A stretch of 64,000 bases of DNA from Xiphydria camelus (Eukaryota > Arthropoda > Insecta > Hymenoptera > Xiphydriidae), in contig OY783200.1 of NCBI GenBank assembly GCA_963678675.1, positions 8,754,501 through 8,818,500 of the forward strand. The letters run 5' to 3'. Both the position numbers and the translations under genes were made by a program. Shown in pieces: positions 32,606-42,279 of this stretch; positions within the stretch are counted from its first letter, which is position 1; the number at the start of each line of letters is the position of its first letter. Under the pieces are notes generated by a model, which saw only the letters and a program-made list of their open reading frames with translations, searched no databases and had not been told where the DNA came from.

Positions 32606-33429
32606 TTCATGGCTTGCAAAATAATGATGGTTTCAACAGTTACGTAAATGCAGTTTTGCAGTGTATCTTTCATTCTTCTTTAATACGAAGCCGTTTACTT
32701 AAGAAAAAAAATAGTTCATCCACTATTATAGAAACGATGTTGAAAACATACGTGGGCAACTCTGCTGCTCTTGATCCTACTGAGATTAGACAGTTTGCTG
32801 GCGGGGTATTCAGTAGTGAATATGAACAGGATCCAGCTCAGTTTCTAGAAACGCTGTTTAGTAAAACTGATGGTGATATAGGTAATTTAGTCAATGTTCG
32901 ACGCAACTATACTGTACGGTGCAAGCGATGTAACTACGTATTCAATAATACATCTAATACATATACTTTGTCAGTACCATTACTTTCAAATGGGCGTGCA
33001 ATTCTTCTGCAACAGTTAATAGATGATTTTTATTCGCATTGGCATGTTTATGATGATATTTGCAATGAATGTTCTACTCGGACTGAAATGAGTCGCAAGG
33101 TCAGCATCGAAGCTGTAAATGATGTGGTAATAATTAAATTAAATTTATTTACGAGTAAGGGCAAAATTTCAGCGGTGCATGCAAAAGGATTTCTTAAGAC
33201 TATTCCAACGTCTCGAGTTAATATATGTAACAACATATATACTGTCATAAGTGGTATCTTTACATGTGATGAAACAATTCGCCACGGTCATTGGAAGAGT
33301 ATACATAGAGTTGAAAGTAAAACGTCTACATGGATTTCTGTAGACGACCAAAATATAAAAAAAATCCGGTGGCCTGTAAATTCGAAAGCGGTATATGTTT
33401 TATTTCTCCAAAATACTAAGGCAAAGTGA
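32602..33429 (+). pseudogene. Ubiquitin-specific-protease-like (C19) domain at the Helitron C-terminus, nucleophile position Ser
   Basis: The family removes ubiquitin. The Cys box reads GLQNNDGFNSYVNAVLQ, in which Ser (codon 32638-32640, AGT) stands where the family has the catalytic Cys of GNTCYxNAxLQ. A CxxC pair (CKRCNY and CNECS) forms the expected finger. The His box is intact: HGHWKSIHRVE, TWISVDDQNIKKI and a final AVYVLFLQN. The domain is short, about 275 residues. Either the copy has lost activity by one substitution or the domain serves as a ubiquitin binder. There is no ATG at the domain start, in line with a fusion to the helicase. The last part recurs at 1229. Confidence 0.82.
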
Positions 33430-34317
33430 AAAATATAAGGGCTCACTAGTCTATAAATCCCTTTCAAAATATCACGAGAATAAATCAAAAGTAACGTGGT
33501 TATAATTAATTAGCTCGTATCGGTATAAAATGTAAGGCTTTAATTTTGTGGTAATAAAAAGCTATTCTCCTACATGTACGTATTCTCCTCATGAATAAAT
33601 TCCAAAAAGTAGTGAAATCCCCCCACAAAAACAGATTCTCTGTAAAAAAAAGGCGGCATGTTCATTCAGTGCCAACAAAAATTGTTACGTAAAATACTCT
33701 CCAAAAAAGATTTAAAATCAATTAAGATCGCCATGTTCAAGATTTATATATAAAAAGTAAAAGGTATCATTTGAAAGGAAAATTATTGTAATTTTAAATA
33801 CCAACCAAAATTGATACATAAAATTCTTTCCAAAAAAGATTTGAAATCAATTAAGATCGCCATGTTCAAGATTTATATATCTGTACTTAGCCTTTACCGG
33901 GCACTCAGTCCTTTTTGGACCATTGTACCCGAGCCACACTTGGGGCAACTCAGACAGAGAGGGGTCCCCCTCCGCCCCCAACCCCCGGTGAGCCCAGGGC
34001 CTCCGTGCAGAAGCTCCTTAGCCCTCCCAGGTGTTCCAACCAGAGGGGGGGGGGGGGCTCTCTGTCCTCACTCACTGGGGAAAGGGGTCCTCCATGCAGA
34101 AGCCCCCCCTCCCCACCCCGAGTACAGCCGGTCTTACAAGGGGACCCTTCGAAAGTCGGAGCACCGATTGTAATGAATTTTTTTTTATAAATAAAGGGAA
34201 GTCCCCTGAGTAACGCTCATACTCTACTTTTGTCCAATGCGCCTTTGTTTATTTAAAAAAAAAAGAAATTGTTTTGACGCGTAAAGTGTGTACTGTAATG
34301 TAATACTCGGTATCCAA

Positions 34318-34396
34318 GATAACGGCGTGGCGCAGTCGGCTAAGGCATAGACTTACCACGCGGGCGTCCCGCGTTCGATTCCCGTGCATGCACTAT
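34318..34396 (+). repeat. tRNA-like sequence A, left arm copy
   Basis: TGGCGCAGTCGG resembles a polymerase III A box and CGTTCGATTCC a B box, at tRNA-like spacing. The acceptor, anticodon and T stems do not pair well, so this is not a normal tRNA gene but a tRNA-derived, SINE-like head. The mirrored copy is at 35340-35416. Confidence 0.5.
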
Positions 34397-34559
34397 CTTT
34401 TTTTTTGCCAATTTCGAACTTTTTCACTTTTTTATTATTCAAACTATTGCTACTAATCTTTAGAAGTAAAATAAATCTAGGTAAGGCGAAAAACAAAATT
34501 TAAACACGTTCAATTACAAAAAGCATTTTCATTCATTCGTAACAAGTGACATTTTAAAT

Positions 34560-34847
34560 TTAATTGGTATACTTCTCGCTAATTCCATCGGACGATTCCG
34601 ATGGTGATTCTGGGGCCGACATCTTACATACTTTAGGATGATAAATATCATATAAACACTTAAAACACAAAATCTCTTTACACCAAGCACATTTCATAAA
34701 CGTTACAAAACCGCAGTTACATTTTTGTTTCAAATTGCTCATTGGGAAACAGACATCATTTATATTATTGAAAAAAGGTCTTTCTTCTATCAATTTAGAC
34801 GCAAACCACGCATATTTAATCATCTCGGTGAAGGCGGCCGCACTCAA
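34560..34847 (-). CDS. Small Cys-rich ORF in the centre of the giant palindrome
   Basis: 95 residues from an ATG at 34847. The helical start (AAAFTEMIKYAWFASKLIEE) is followed by a Cys/His cluster (KCNCGFVTFMKCAWCKEILCFKCLYDIYHPKVC) that could bind two zinc ions, and a Ser-rich acidic tail. I do not recognise the family. It looks like the C-terminal finger of a transposase or other element protein. As the only unique coding sequence between the long arms, it may be the remnant of the element's own gene. Confidence 0.45.
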   Translation of the reverse strand: MSAAAFTEMIKYAWFASKLIEERPFFNNINDVCFPMSNLKQKCNCGFVTFMKCAWCKEILCFKCLYDIYHPKVCKMSAPESPSESSDGISEKYTN

Positions 34848-34892
34848 CTGATGATGAATAATTGAGTGGATCTTGATTGCGTCTTCTCGAGA

Positions 34893-35210
34893 TTGACGGT
34901 GTTGACGTCACGAGTGAATTACCACCAAATTTAATGAATGTTTCGTAGGAAAATGAGTAATTTGCACTTACCCGGCATTGACGTCATTTAATGTGAAACA
35001 TAGAAATTGTTACCAAAATTTCACTAATTGCCTTCGAATGACACTTACCTGGTGTTGACGTCACGAGTGAATTACCACCAAATTTAATGAATGTTTCGTA
35101 GGAAAATGAGTAATTTGCACTTACCCGGCATTGACGTCATTTAATGTGAAGCATAGAAATTGTCACCAAAACTTCACTAATTTGCCTTCGAATGATTAGT
35201 AACAATCGTT
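34893..35210. repeat. Tandem duplication, about 158 bp x 2, with TGACGTCA sites
   Basis: Two copies of a unit start at GTGTTGACGTCACGAGTGAA (34898 and 35055) and contain ACCACCAAATTTAATGAATG, ACTTACCCGGCATTGACGTC and a CAAA.TTCACTAAT end. Each unit has two TGACGTCA-like palindromes. They lie directly upstream of the minus-strand ORF at 34560-34847 and so could be its promoter. That is inference. Confidence 0.8.
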
Positions 35211-35339
35211 CAAAATATAGTTTTAAATGCAAAAAAATTTTTTATTCACGTTACCTAGATTTATTTTACTTCTAAAGATTAGTAGCAATAGTTTGAATAA
35301 TAAAAAAGTGAAAAAGTTCGAAATTGGCAAAAAAAAAGA

Positions 35340-35416
35340 TAGTGCATGCACGGGAATCGAGCGCGGGACGCCCGCGTGGTAAGTCTATGCCTTAGCCGAC
35401 TGCGCCACGCCGTTAT
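35340..35416 (-). repeat. tRNA-like sequence A, right arm copy
   Basis: Inverted copy of 34318-34396 with the same A-box-like and B-box-like motifs; one base differs near the B box (CTCGATTCC in sense orientation). Confidence 0.5.
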
Positions 35417-35634
35417 CTTGGATACCGAGTATTACATTACAGTACACACTTTACGCGTCAAAACAATTTCTTTTTTTTTAAATAAACGAAGGCGCATTGG
35501 ACAAAAGTAAAGTATGAGCGTTACTCAGGGGACTTCCCTTTATTTATAAAAAAAAATTCATTACAATCGGTGCTCCGACTTTCGAAGGGTCCCCTTGTTA
35601 GCTCGATTCCAGGATTCCGGAAAAATTATTTTTC

Positions 35635-35717
35635 CGTAAGCCGGGATTCGAACCCTAGACCTATCGCCCAAGCAGTCCTCGAGAGGCCAGCACTTTGACC
35701 ACTCGACCACTGCCGGC
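35635..35717 (-). repeat. tRNA-like sequence B (Ser/Leu-type head), inverted copy
   Basis: Sense orientation reads GTGGTCGAGTGGTCAAAG (A-box-like) and GGGTTCGAATCCC (a perfect B-box core), as in class II tRNAs. The acceptor ends do not pair. It is probably a tRNA-derived repeat, not a functional tRNA. Confidence 0.5.
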
Positions 35718-35736
35718 GACTAAGATTTATCTATAA

Positions 35737-36191
35737 AAAGTAAAAGGCATCGTTTGAAAGGAAAATTATTGTAAATCAAGTTACTAAAAAATTCGACTAA
35801 AAATTTATAAAAAATTTTAATAAAAAAGAACTTGCCGCGTTTAAGTTTTCATATTTTGTCCACTATACCGAATAATTGGCAGTGTTTGGACGGTGCTCGA
35901 GTGATTCATAAATTTCACTGCCGAAGTCAAATTCAGAGAAATTCAGAAGGACCCCGCCTGATCGGTGTCCCGTGCGACATTCGGTATACTGGTGGTATCA
36001 TATAAGTGTATGAATTTATTTAAAATCATAAGTGCATAAACATCGAGTATAATTCTGTCTGGATTTTTTATTTTGAAGGAAAAAACGCGGCAAGTTCTTT
36101 TTTATTAAAATTTTTATAAATTTTTTAGTCGAATTTTTTAGTAACTTGATTTACAATAATTTTCCTTTCAAACGATGCCTTTTACTTTTTA
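35737..36191. mobile_element. Hairpin element, family H3, copy 2
   Basis: The same arms as 1698-2156 (AAAGTAAAAGGCAT start, AAGAACTTGCCGCGTT inner end) with the same loop in the opposite orientation. It is the innermost of three nested palindromes. Confidence 0.8.
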
Positions 36192-36207
36192 TATATAAAT
36201 CTTAGTC

Positions 36208-36291
36208 GCCGGCAGTGGTCGAGTGGTCAAAGTGCTGGCCTCTCGAGGACTGCTTGGGCGATAGGTCTAGGGTTCGAATCCCGGCTTATGG
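36208..36291 (+). repeat. tRNA-like sequence B, direct copy
   Basis: Mirror of 35635-35717. The A-box-like TGGTCGAGTGG and B-box GGTTCGAATCC are 50 bp apart. The anticodon stem is not convincing. Confidence 0.5.
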
Positions 36292-36845
36292 AAAAATAAT
36301 TTTTCCGGAATCCGGGAATCGAGCTAAGACCGGCTGTACTCGGGGCGGGGATAGGGGGCTTCTGCATGGAGGACCCCTTTCCCCAGTGAGTGAGGACAGA
36401 GAGCCCCCCCCCCCCTCTGGTTGGAACACCTGGGAGGGCTAAGGAGCTTCTGCATGGAGGCCCTGGGCTCACCGGGGGTTGGTGGCGGAGGGGGACCCCT
36501 CTCTGTCTGAGTTACCCCAAGTGTGGCTCGGGTACAATGGTCCAAAAAGGACTGAGTGCCCGGTAAAGGCTAAGTACAGATATATAAATCTTGAACATGG
36601 CGGTCTTAATTGATTTCAAATCTTTTTTGGAAAGAATTTTATGTATCAATTTTGGTTGGTATTTAAAATTACAATAATTTTCCTTTCAAATGATACCTTT
36701 TACTTTTTATATATAAATCTTGAGCATGGCGATCTTAATTGATTTTAAATCTTTTTTGGAGAGTATTTTACGTAACAATTTTTGTTGGCACTGAATGAAC
36801 ATGCCGCCTTTTTTTTTTACAGAGAATCTGTTTTTGTGGGGTTCT

Positions 36846-38420
36846 CTCTACATCAATGGATGCAGCAGCATTTTGTTGATCGATTTCCATACCACAATTC
36901 GTTTTATATTGAATACCTTCAGATCTCAATCTTTTTTCTCAAATTTTCTTTCTTCAAATCAAGTCTTCGTCTCTTTGTTGAAGGCAGTTTTTGCAGATCT
37001 TTTTTGTCGCTCATTATCTAACCTCCATAAACAATGCAGTACGTTTACCGGGGAAAAGTGATACTTTTTTCTGAACTTCCAAGATATGTGAATCACCATC
37101 ATTTTTCGTTGCTACAGTGCTGGCTAGACGATAATCACAAGATTCACTGAGACTATGACATTCATTTTGGAGTGCTTTGTGAGTCATTATGTTATTCAAA
37201 GACTTGTTGCTTTGCCTCGAAGCTGCCATGAAGTATTTCGAGGCATTCTGAGTGTACTTTTCACAAATTTGAAGCAAGACATAATGAAAATTTATATCTG
37301 TTAACGTTATAATCTGCTTTTTGTTATTATTGGATCTTTACGAACTCACCAGGGTCGCAGTTTTCGTGCTCCCCGAACACGTAGTCAGGAATGTTTCGAA
37401 GGACCTCAGCAATAACAGATGCATTCCCATTATTCTTATAAATGGCGTACTTAAAATATTTCTTCAAATGAGGAATTACTTTTTTTCCTTTCATTTCTGG
37501 ATACTTCTCCTGCAGTGCAAGCAAGTCTTTGCCAACACATTTCTTGTAAGATGATTTGTATCTGAGAACTTGAAAATTTCCGGTGGGTTTCCTGCTCGAA
37601 CTGCTGCCATAGTCGTACTGTCATCGTCCCCAATAACTCCTTTTACTTTCAACCCAGTTTCTTTTAAAATTGAACTTCCTCTGATAAACTCAGCGCCAAC
37701 ACTCGCATCTATGGATTTACCACTGCCAGAAAAGTGTTTTCTACAGTCATGGTCATCCTTCGCATGACCTTTATCACATAATTTACATTTTCTATTTCGT
37801 GAAGAAAAGTCCAAAACTTTTCCTGTGAGAAAACCTATGATAGCTCCATAGCCATTCAAGCTGTTTTTTTACTTCAATATTTCTTTATTAAATGACACAA
37901 CAGATAATTATACAATCTAATGGATAAACAAACATAACAAATAAACCATACAAAATATTTAGGTATTCCTACTACTTAATCTCGATAGCTTGCCACCTAC
38001 TGCCAGGTGGTTCTCTGTTATCTTCAGTCTTTTGTTTCTTATTTTGGTCGGGGTCTCTGTTATCTCTTAGTTATCACGTTAATACTATTATACTATCAAT
38101 GCCTGCTCGTCTGTGAACATTGGAAAATAGACTAATAAAAACCAACGATACTACTAGCTAGGTTTTTGGTTATAATTAAAGTAAGGAGGGAGTAAAGGGG
38201 GAGGGGATGCCATTCAAGCTGTCGTAGCTGCGACCGTTGCCCCGCTTGCTCCAACCCATGTCATACGACACAATGATATTTACAATATCAGAGACAGTTG
38301 TGCCAAATTCTTTCTCGTTACTTTCTTGTTCTGCTGTGGCTACTTCTTCACCTCCCTTAGGAAAACTGGACTGTGCAAGAGTATTCAGTTTTTGTGCATG
38401 ATAGAGCGAAGGCTCGTGTA
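36846..38420 (-). pseudogene. Mutator/Kolobok-like transposase relic
   Basis: On the minus strand the frame reads VSYDMGWSKRGNGRSYD up to about 38223, is cut by a retroposon (37864-38208), and continues NGYGAIIGFLTGKVLDF, a Cys/His group (CKLCDKG ... HDCRKHF), VIGDDDSTTMAAVR, DTNHLTRNVL, then KKVIPHLKKYFKYAIYKNNG and VFGEHENC. This pattern is that of the Mutator-like transposase domain found in many insect elements. Frame changes occur near 37520-37560 and 37280-37320. Sequence towards 36846 still looks coding (NERQKRSAKTAFNKETKT) until the giant palindrome cuts it off. The C-terminus of a related protein is at 62066-62538. Confidence 0.7.
37864..38208 (-). mobile_element. Short retroposed insertion (LINE 3' end or SINE-like) with target duplication
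   Basis: GCCATTCAAGCTGT occurs at 37850-37863 and again at 38209-38222 as a 14-bp target duplication. On the minus strand the insert ends AATAAAG, then an A-rich tail, next to the duplication, as expected for target-primed reverse transcription. Only about 345 bp are present, so it is a 5'-truncated LINE or a SINE. It interrupts the transposase relic in frame. Confidence 0.78.
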
Positions 38421-38439
38421 CCCCCCCCCCCCCCCCCCC
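38421..38439. repeat. Poly(C) run of 19
   Basis: An uninterrupted C homopolymer lies immediately upstream (minus strand) of the transposase relic. Its length may be unreliable in assembly. Confidence 0.85.
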
Positions 38440-38636
38440 AATATGAATTTCTGACTCGAGTATTTTTTTGTTGGTATTGCCATGTAATGTAAGGTTTTAG
38501 TTGTTTGTCTCTTGTAAATTACAGCATATCCCGGAAAAACATGAAAAATGACTTTTTACAAAAAAATCTTTATTCTTTGCTCCTAATATTTCCATTTAAC
38601 TTTTATTAACCCTTTGTACGGCCGCCTGTCAGACGG

Positions 38637-38714
38637 TTGCTACGACCTACAAAATGTCAAGACAATTTGCCTATCAGAATTAGGTCACCAGACACAAATA
38701 TTTTTATGTTGTTG
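38637..38714 (+). pseudogene. Left part of an ORF with SPDTNIFMLLL motif, cut by the pB1 element
   Basis: The frame reads IRIRSPDTNIFMLLL up to the TTAA at 38715-38718 and resumes after the 12.6-kb insertion at 51283. I know this SPDTD-xxx-LLL plus GCDTTSxF pattern from uncharacterised, repeated insect and cnidarian ORFs but cannot name the family. Only the part near the insertion is open. Confidence 0.6.
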
Positions 38715-39170
38715 TTAACACTAGAAGCGCCGGAATTACTTAATACCTATAAACGCCAAAAAGGGGGTCATTTTGACTCCCATCAGTTACTCTCGTATAA
38801 CCCTTATGTCAATAACCGGGTACAGCTGTACCCACTTGGCCCTGTTTGCTTACAAATTTGTATGTTATAATCAAAAAAATGTTTTCAACGGCTAGATCAT
38901 CGCTATTTAGGTTATTTACTATCCATTTATGCTTTTACAAATTAAAATGTGAAACTTTAATTAATTTTAAAACTGCATGGAAGTTCACATATCGGATTTC
39001 AATAACCAGGGTACAACTGTACCCATTATACATGAGTGACGTTTATAGTGGAAATTTGTACAAGAACAACACAAATTATATGCAAGAGAATTAAACACTA
39101 TAAAATAAATAATCTTCTTTGAGTATTAAAGGTAATAATTATTTATTAAGAATCAAGAAAAACATGAAAA

Positions 39171-39838
39171 TTATAAGCATTCATTGCATTTTGAGAACGT
39201 TCTTGAATGTTCATCGCAGACAGGTCTTTCGCAGTTTACGCACGATTTTCTCGTCTTTCTTCGCTTTTTTATTACTGCTTTGTAGCACAGATGGCATGAT
39301 CCGATAACTGGTTTTGGTCCTTGAGGTCTAGGTGAAGCTGATGTAGATGCGCCTGCCACTCCACTCACGGGATTGCCGAGAACACTTTCAATGGCAATTT
39401 TAGTGCTAAAATGCCTCATTGCTTGTACATTTTGCGACCTGTCTTCGATAATCTGCATGCACAGGTGTAAACTTAACTGTCGTAGAAATAATCTACGTTC
39501 ATTTGTCTTCTTTTTGATCATTTTGTTATTTTCATAGTAAATAATATACGCAGCAAGAGATGCGATATCAATAATATTATAAAACAGTGCAAGCGGCCAT
39601 CGATTAGTCCTCCTGTGTGTAGTGTATCTTCCTAACATCTGGTCCATAGTATCAACGCCAATTTTATTTTTGTTGTAATATTGAATAATTTCTGGTTTCT
39701 TCTTAAAATCGTTAGAGACTGCAGTGTCAGAATGCATAGTAGATAGTAAAATGACTGTTTTTCCCTTTCTTGGCATATACGAACACAAAGTCACTTTTTC
39801 ATGAAAACCAAATAGAGTTGAAAATTCTTCCCGATTTT
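39171..39838 (-). pseudogene. pB2 transposase, C-terminal part
   Basis: After the pB3 insertion the frame continues FHEKVTLCSYMPRKGKTVILLS, GVDTMDQMLGRYTTHRRTNRWP (third catalytic Asp region) and IAIESVLGNPVSG. It ends with a Cys-rich finger (CHLCYKAVIKKRRKTRKSCVNCERPVCDEH ... CNEC). The stop is at 39171. The segment is open but belongs to a gene with further breaks upstream. Confidence 0.85.
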
Positions 39839-39839
39839 T

Positions 39840-42279
39840 TTAACCCAGATACTACCGAAACTATTTTTTTTGAAAAAGTATATTTTTTCAATAAAAATAG
39901 GTTCATAAGAGTATAATAAACACAATTTTATAAGTCCAATTTTTTATCCTGGCAATAGTTTTCTAGATATTAGCCGTCCTTTATAAAGGACAGTGGCATT
40001 ATCAGTGCCTACGATGGAAGAAGAAAATTAAAAATTAGGTATGAAATTATGTTAAAAATTTATTGAAAACATCATTAAATTCAAATATAGTTATCTATTA
40101 TATAATAATTATAAGTTACTTAGTATGATATTCGAGGAAACAATATTTCGGATGCAATCCAACGTCACATTTATTGCATCGAAATTGAACTTTCTTGTGA
40201 CATAAACGGCACCTAATTTGACAGTCCTGATAGACAATAAGATGATCAAGTTTGTCATATCTAGAAAACTCTCTATCATGAGCATTAGGTCGCACAGGTC
40301 CTCGTTTGGTTGTTTTTTTATGGGTTTCTAGAATATTTGTTGCAAGAGATCTTCGAAACATTAATTGGTCCATCTTTCCTCCATAAGAGCGATGAATTTG
40401 CCAGGAATTTTGTATGGCCATATCCAAGCAATGGCTCACTAAAGGGAAGTACCATTTTTTGCCTCTAATACTTACACGATAAAGGCTGATGTTTTGGTCA
40501 GCTCTGTCTACGCCTCCCATATTTTTATTATAATTTTTTATTATTTTTGGTTGAGCCACAGATATTATTTTCTTTTCTTTCTGGGAAAATCTGGAAACCT
40601 TATTTGTTGGTAAGATGGATTCGCAATTTGAAGCAATAGAAACAATATTATTGTCATTCCAATGGCAAACTATAATATTTTCTCTCTTTTCAAGTGCGAA
40701 CTCGATACTTCCTCTTTCTTGTTTTTTAAATTCAGAATCACTCTTCATTGTTGGCACCACAATTCTATTCTTTCTTACAGTTCCAGTTGCTTTTATTCCT
40801 CTGTCTCAGTATCAGAAGCAAATTCCAAGATGTAAAAAAATTGTCAAAGTACAAATGAAACGGTAGGTTGCCTTTCTCCAAAGTTATTTTATCAGCAAAA
40901 GTGAGCACGACATTAGCTCCTAAGCCTAGATCTTTGTAACGTTCCTCTAATTTTGTCTGAGCTCCTTGGTATGGCTCAAACCATTCAATGTATCCTGTTT
41001 TAGTGGTAGCCATCCAAAATTTATAACCCCATCTAATGGGTTTGCCTCTAATAAATTGTTTAGAACCGTGCCGCCCAAAATATGGCACCATCGATTCATC
41101 TATACTGTGATTTTCTTGCAGAGAAACGTGTTCGATACATTTTTTATTTAGGTGTTTCAAAAGTGGGCCTATTTTCGAGAATTTATTTTCCGCGTCCAGG
41201 TTGGTATTGTCACTACAGTGAAGATTCTGCATAATGTAGTTGAAACGATTTCTAGAAATTGCTTCGTACACAATTTTATGATTGGTGTCAGAATTATTTT
41301 CCCAATACAACGATCTTCTTGAAACGCTGGTATAGCCACTATAAATTAGTACACCAAAAAAGCACTTTATTTCATCCTTAGATATGTCACCGTTTCTGTT
41401 GTGTTGGCTAGCATAAAGATTTGTGTATTCAGTTATCATTTGCCATAATTCCTCATCAAAAAATAGGTAGAAAATCTCTAAAGGGGAAAGATTGTTATGT
41501 GCTACATGCTGATCTTGCCAATCTTTCAACTTGTTTGTCATGTCTTGTTGAACCCAATCATAAATTTTCGGTCTCTTCTTATACTTCGTAAAGTGTGTTA
41601 ATGGAAGTTCATCATCACTATTTTCCGAGCTATCTTCATTCTGAACTTTTCGATATTATTGAAAATAGGCTCAGCTTGAGAATTCAGTAAACTCCCAGGA
41701 AGATTATCCAAAACAACGTTTTCATCGTCGCCAGAGTCTTCGTCAGTAACGTCTTCATTAGAATTGACTGGTGGAAACACAGCTACTGCATCTGGCAATT
41801 CGGCTTCATCGTAAACGTGCTCTATCTCTTCTAAAAGCTCATTTAGAATAAACGGCTTTTTCCGGTGCCTAGATAAAATAGTATGCTTTTAATCCCACTG
41901 GCCTTTAAAAAGGACGATAACTTTTGAGAGGTTATCTACTTACAGGATACGTACAATAAATACTTCGATTAGGTTAGTTATAAAGAACCAACAGTATAAA
42001 ACAATATTATAATGCTAAACGTTACAAATATTTAGTAATATAAACAAAATGCTTACCTCAACTGGTACATGGCAACCGTAAACTAAAACTATCAGAACAA
42101 ATTTTGCTTACAACAGTATTGAAGCTGATCTAAACAATTGCAAACGACAGTAATATGCCATTGATAGATTGCAGAACACTATCCATGTGGCGCCACCTCG
42201 ATACGAGTAGATTAACTGTTTGTCAAATGGACATTTTTTATACGTCCTTTTAAAAGGACGGTGGTACTATTTGGGTTAA
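39840..42279 (-). mobile_element. piggyBac-like element pB3 (inside pB2)
   Basis: Flanked by TTAA at 39840-39843 and 42276-42279. The terminal repeats start CCCAGATACTACCG on the left and CCCAAATAGTACCACCG on the right. A palindrome is found close to each end (CGTCCTTTATAAAGGACAG near 39971; CGTCCTTTTAAAAGGACGG near 42243). It is inserted at a TTAA in the coding sequence of the pB2 transposase. Confidence 0.85.
40116..41880 (-). pseudogene. pB3 transposase (frameshifted)
   Basis: Three consecutive frames hold one protein: the acidic N-terminus (41880 to about 41600, including PPVNSNEDVTDEDSGDDENV), the core 41541-40765, and the C-terminal part 40760-40116. The core has HSIDESMVPYFGRHGSKQFIRG (first Asp) and LYFDNFFTSWNLL (second Asp). 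The C-terminal part has MGGVDRADQNISLYR (third Asp region), GKKWYFPLVSH and a Cys/His finger (CRLCHKKVQFRCNKCDVGLHPKYC). Frame changes fall near 41600-41640 and 40762. The lineage resembles PGBD2/3-like transposases more than pB1 or pB2. Confidence 0.85.

Larger units (their letters stand above)
16150..33612 (+). mobile_element. Large Helitron-type element with protease domains, decayed and nested
   Basis: The order of domains on the plus strand is Ulp1-like, Ulp1-like, linker, DUF6570-like, HUH Rep, Pif1-like helicase, USP-like. Together they look like one polyprotein-type gene or a tight series of exons from the ATG at 16760 to the stop at 33427-33429. A possible leader intron lies at 16257-16343 (donor GTGAGT, acceptor TTTTTCAG). 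The Rep is split at 22215 by foreign DNA and resumes at about 30673. Without this insertion the element is about 8.5-9 kb. I could not fix its ends. The 3' boundary is uncertain because the tail is continuous with the giant palindrome. A truncated second copy of the tail lies at 1229-1697. Confidence 0.8.
35600..36326. repeat. Second-level palindrome inside the right arm
   Basis: The outer arms contain GTTAGCTCGATTCC near 35598 and its inverse near 36315, then the tRNA-like sequence B in both orientations (35635-35717 minus; 36208-36291 plus). Hairpin H3 lies in the centre. A left-arm counterpart of the giant palindrome lacks this insert, so it came later. Confidence 0.85.
33613..36843. repeat. 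Giant nested palindrome (3.2 kb)
   Basis: The left arm (33613 to about 34500) and the right arm (about 35235 to 36843, read in reverse) match over their whole length, starting from CCCCACAAAAACAGATTCTC and its inverse. The right arm is longer because it holds a second palindrome (about 35600-36326), which itself encloses hairpin H3 (35737-36191). The arms contain the tRNA-like sequence A, a GC-rich segment with C/G runs and a short remnant of H3. The centre holds the ORF at 34560-34847 and a tandem repeat. The outer tip is also present in the Helitron tail copy at 1229-1697. Confidence 0.92.

Noticed and set aside
34318..36291. Four functional tRNA genes in the giant palindrome
   Set aside because: A- and B-box-like motifs are present, but the acceptor, anticodon and T stems do not pair. 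They look like tRNA-derived repeats mirrored by the palindrome.
33613..36843. CRISPR-like array or satellite in the repeat-rich palindrome
   Set aside because: Repeats are inverted and nested, not short, direct and evenly spaced, and the genome is eukaryotic.
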